From: Hydrogenothermaceae bacterium
Lineage (GTDB): Bacteria; Aquificota; Aquificia; Aquificales; Hydrogenothermaceae
Assembly (NCBI GenBank): GCA_027052485.1
Contig: JALUFA010000002.1
Location: forward strand, 1-6,736
Direction: 5' to 3'
Length of the DNA: 6,736 nt
Shown here: positions 5,916-6,736 of the stretch, in pieces
Numbering within the stretch: position 1 is the first letter of the stretch
Layout of the letters: the number at the start of each line of letters is the position of its first letter
Position numbers and translations under genes: made by a program
The notes under the pieces: generated by a model
Databases searched by the model: none
What the model saw: the letters and a program-made list of their open reading frames with translations, nothing else
Told to the model about the DNA's origin: nothing

Positions 5916-6736
5916 AGCAGTTAAAAAAAGGTATCGTTGTTGATAGGGAAGCACGCTATATAGGGGTTTACTTACCTGATGAGGATAAAGTCTATACTGG
6001 AGTTCCAAGAAAAAAAGTTTTAAATAAAACAAAAATATACGCTGGAGATTTTGTTTTAGGGCAGGTTATAGACGGAGAGAACTTTGCAATTGAGGATGTT
6101 GAGGAGAGAAAGAACCTTTTAAAACGCCCATCTGTTGCAAATGTTGACAATGCTCTCGTTGTTCAGACGTTAAAAATGCCAGAGTTTGAAAGCATACTCC
6201 TTGACAACTTACTTGTTGTTTACGACTATCTAGGGATTGAACCTGTCATAGTCTTTAACAAGATAGACTTGCTAGATGAAGAAGAGCTAAAGACCCTTGA
6301 AGAGATAGAAAAAATATATAAAAACGCTGGATACGAGTTTCATAAGGTAAGTACAAAGGAAGAAGTTGGAATAGAGGAGTTAAAAAAGTACCTACACGAC
6401 TCAATATCGATAACCGCTGGACCTTCAGGGGTAGGCAAAAGCTCCATAGTTTCCAAACTTACCGGAATAGACCTTGAGACCAGAGAAGTTTCAAGAAAAA
6501 CAGAAAGGGGAAGGCACACAACAACTGGAGTAAAACTTTTTAAGTTTGGCGATAATGCTTTCATAGCTGACACTCCCGGATTTTCAAAGATAGATGCCCT
6601 TTACTTTATGGATAAAAAAGAAGTTCCAAAACATTTTAGGGAGTTCTTACGATACCAGTGTAAGTTCCCAAACTGTACCCACACCGTTGAACCTGACTGT
6701 GGAGTTAGAGAGGCAGTTAAGAAAGGAGAAATTTCC
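5912..6736 (+). CDS. rsgA: Ribosome small-subunit assembly GTPase RsgA (YjeQ), 3' end outside window
   Basis: Circularly permuted GTPase that helps mature the 30S subunit. The first 275 residues are visible and the frame is still open at the window end; the family is about 290-310 residues, so little is missing. An N-terminal OB-fold region (about 4-65) precedes LKRPSVANVDNALVV (70-84), a family hallmark. The GTPase motifs come in permuted order: G4 NKID at 116-119, then G1 GPSGVGKSS at 170-178, the G2 region GRHTTT at 200-205, and G3 DTPGF at 220-224. The C-terminal zinc site is Cys250, Cys255, His257 and Cys263. The start is GTG at 5912, sharing GTGA with the mtnC stop, with GGAG seven bases upstream. 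Overlap with mtnC implies co-transcription and coupled translation, although no functional link between the two is known to me. Confidence 0.96.
   Translation, partial: MKQLKKGIVVDREARYIGVYLPDEDKVYTGVPRKKVLNKTKIYAGDFVLGQVIDGENFAIEDVEERKNLLKRPSVANVDNALVVQTLKMPEFESILLDNLLVVYDYLGIEPVIVFNKIDLLDEEELKTLEEIEKIYKNAGYEFHKVSTKEEVGIEELKKYLHDSISITAGPSGVGKSSIVSKLTGIDLETREVSRKTERGRHTTTGVKLFKFGDNAFIADTPGFSKIDALYFMDKKEVPKHFREFLRYQCKFPNCTHTVEPDCGVREAVKKGEIS

Noticed and set aside
6340..6573. 77-codon minus-strand open frame across rsgA
   Set aside because: It overlaps the G1-G3 GTPase core of rsgA on the other strand and shows no domain.

Overview
This window holds compact, gene-dense bacterial chromosome: nine protein genes, two of them cut by the window ends, and almost no intergenic DNA. 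Base composition is AT-rich. Arginine is written mostly as AGA/AGG, ATA isoleucine codons are common, and the proteins are rich in Lys and Glu. Together with periplasmic c-type cytochrome and bacterial fatty-acid synthesis genes, this points to a thermophilic, deep-branching bacterium. My best guess is Aquificota, perhaps a low-GC Hydrogenothermaceae member such as a Persephonella relative. That assignment is inferred from style and gene content, not from a database match.

Layout. (1) Positions 1-2555, plus strand: the 3' end of fabG, then acpP, fabF and rnc. This is a type II fatty-acid synthesis cluster with RNase III at its end; gaps are 27 and 12 bases, followed by an 11-base overlap. (2) Positions 2552-5158, minus strand: read from the right, a rubredoxin, an ArnT/PMT-like integral-membrane glycosyltransferase and a secreted three-heme cytochrome c. 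Overlap or short spacing suggests one transcript. (3) Positions 5159-5219: a 61-base divergent intergenic region with a good sigma70-type promoter for the rightward genes. (4) Positions 5220-6736, plus strand: mtnC (enolase-phosphatase of methionine salvage) and, overlapping it by four bases, rsgA (small-subunit assembly GTPase), which runs off the window end. No stretch of 300 bases lacks a gene.

How the genes work together. FabG, ACP and FabF are consecutive players in fatty-acid elongation: ACP carries the chain, FabF condenses and FabG reduces. rnc is an RNA-processing passenger, probably translationally coupled to fabF. The minus-strand set combines two electron-transfer proteins in different compartments (cytoplasmic rubredoxin, periplasmic cytochrome) with a membrane sugar transferase; I cannot name a pathway that unites them.

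Most of the window is conventional housekeeping and I do not see a clearly new system. The most interesting item is the cytochrome. It appears to be an internal duplication of a two-helix, potentially two-heme unit in which one of four expected CxxCH sites is absent. I found no RNA genes, CRISPR arrays, insertion sequences or attachment sites.
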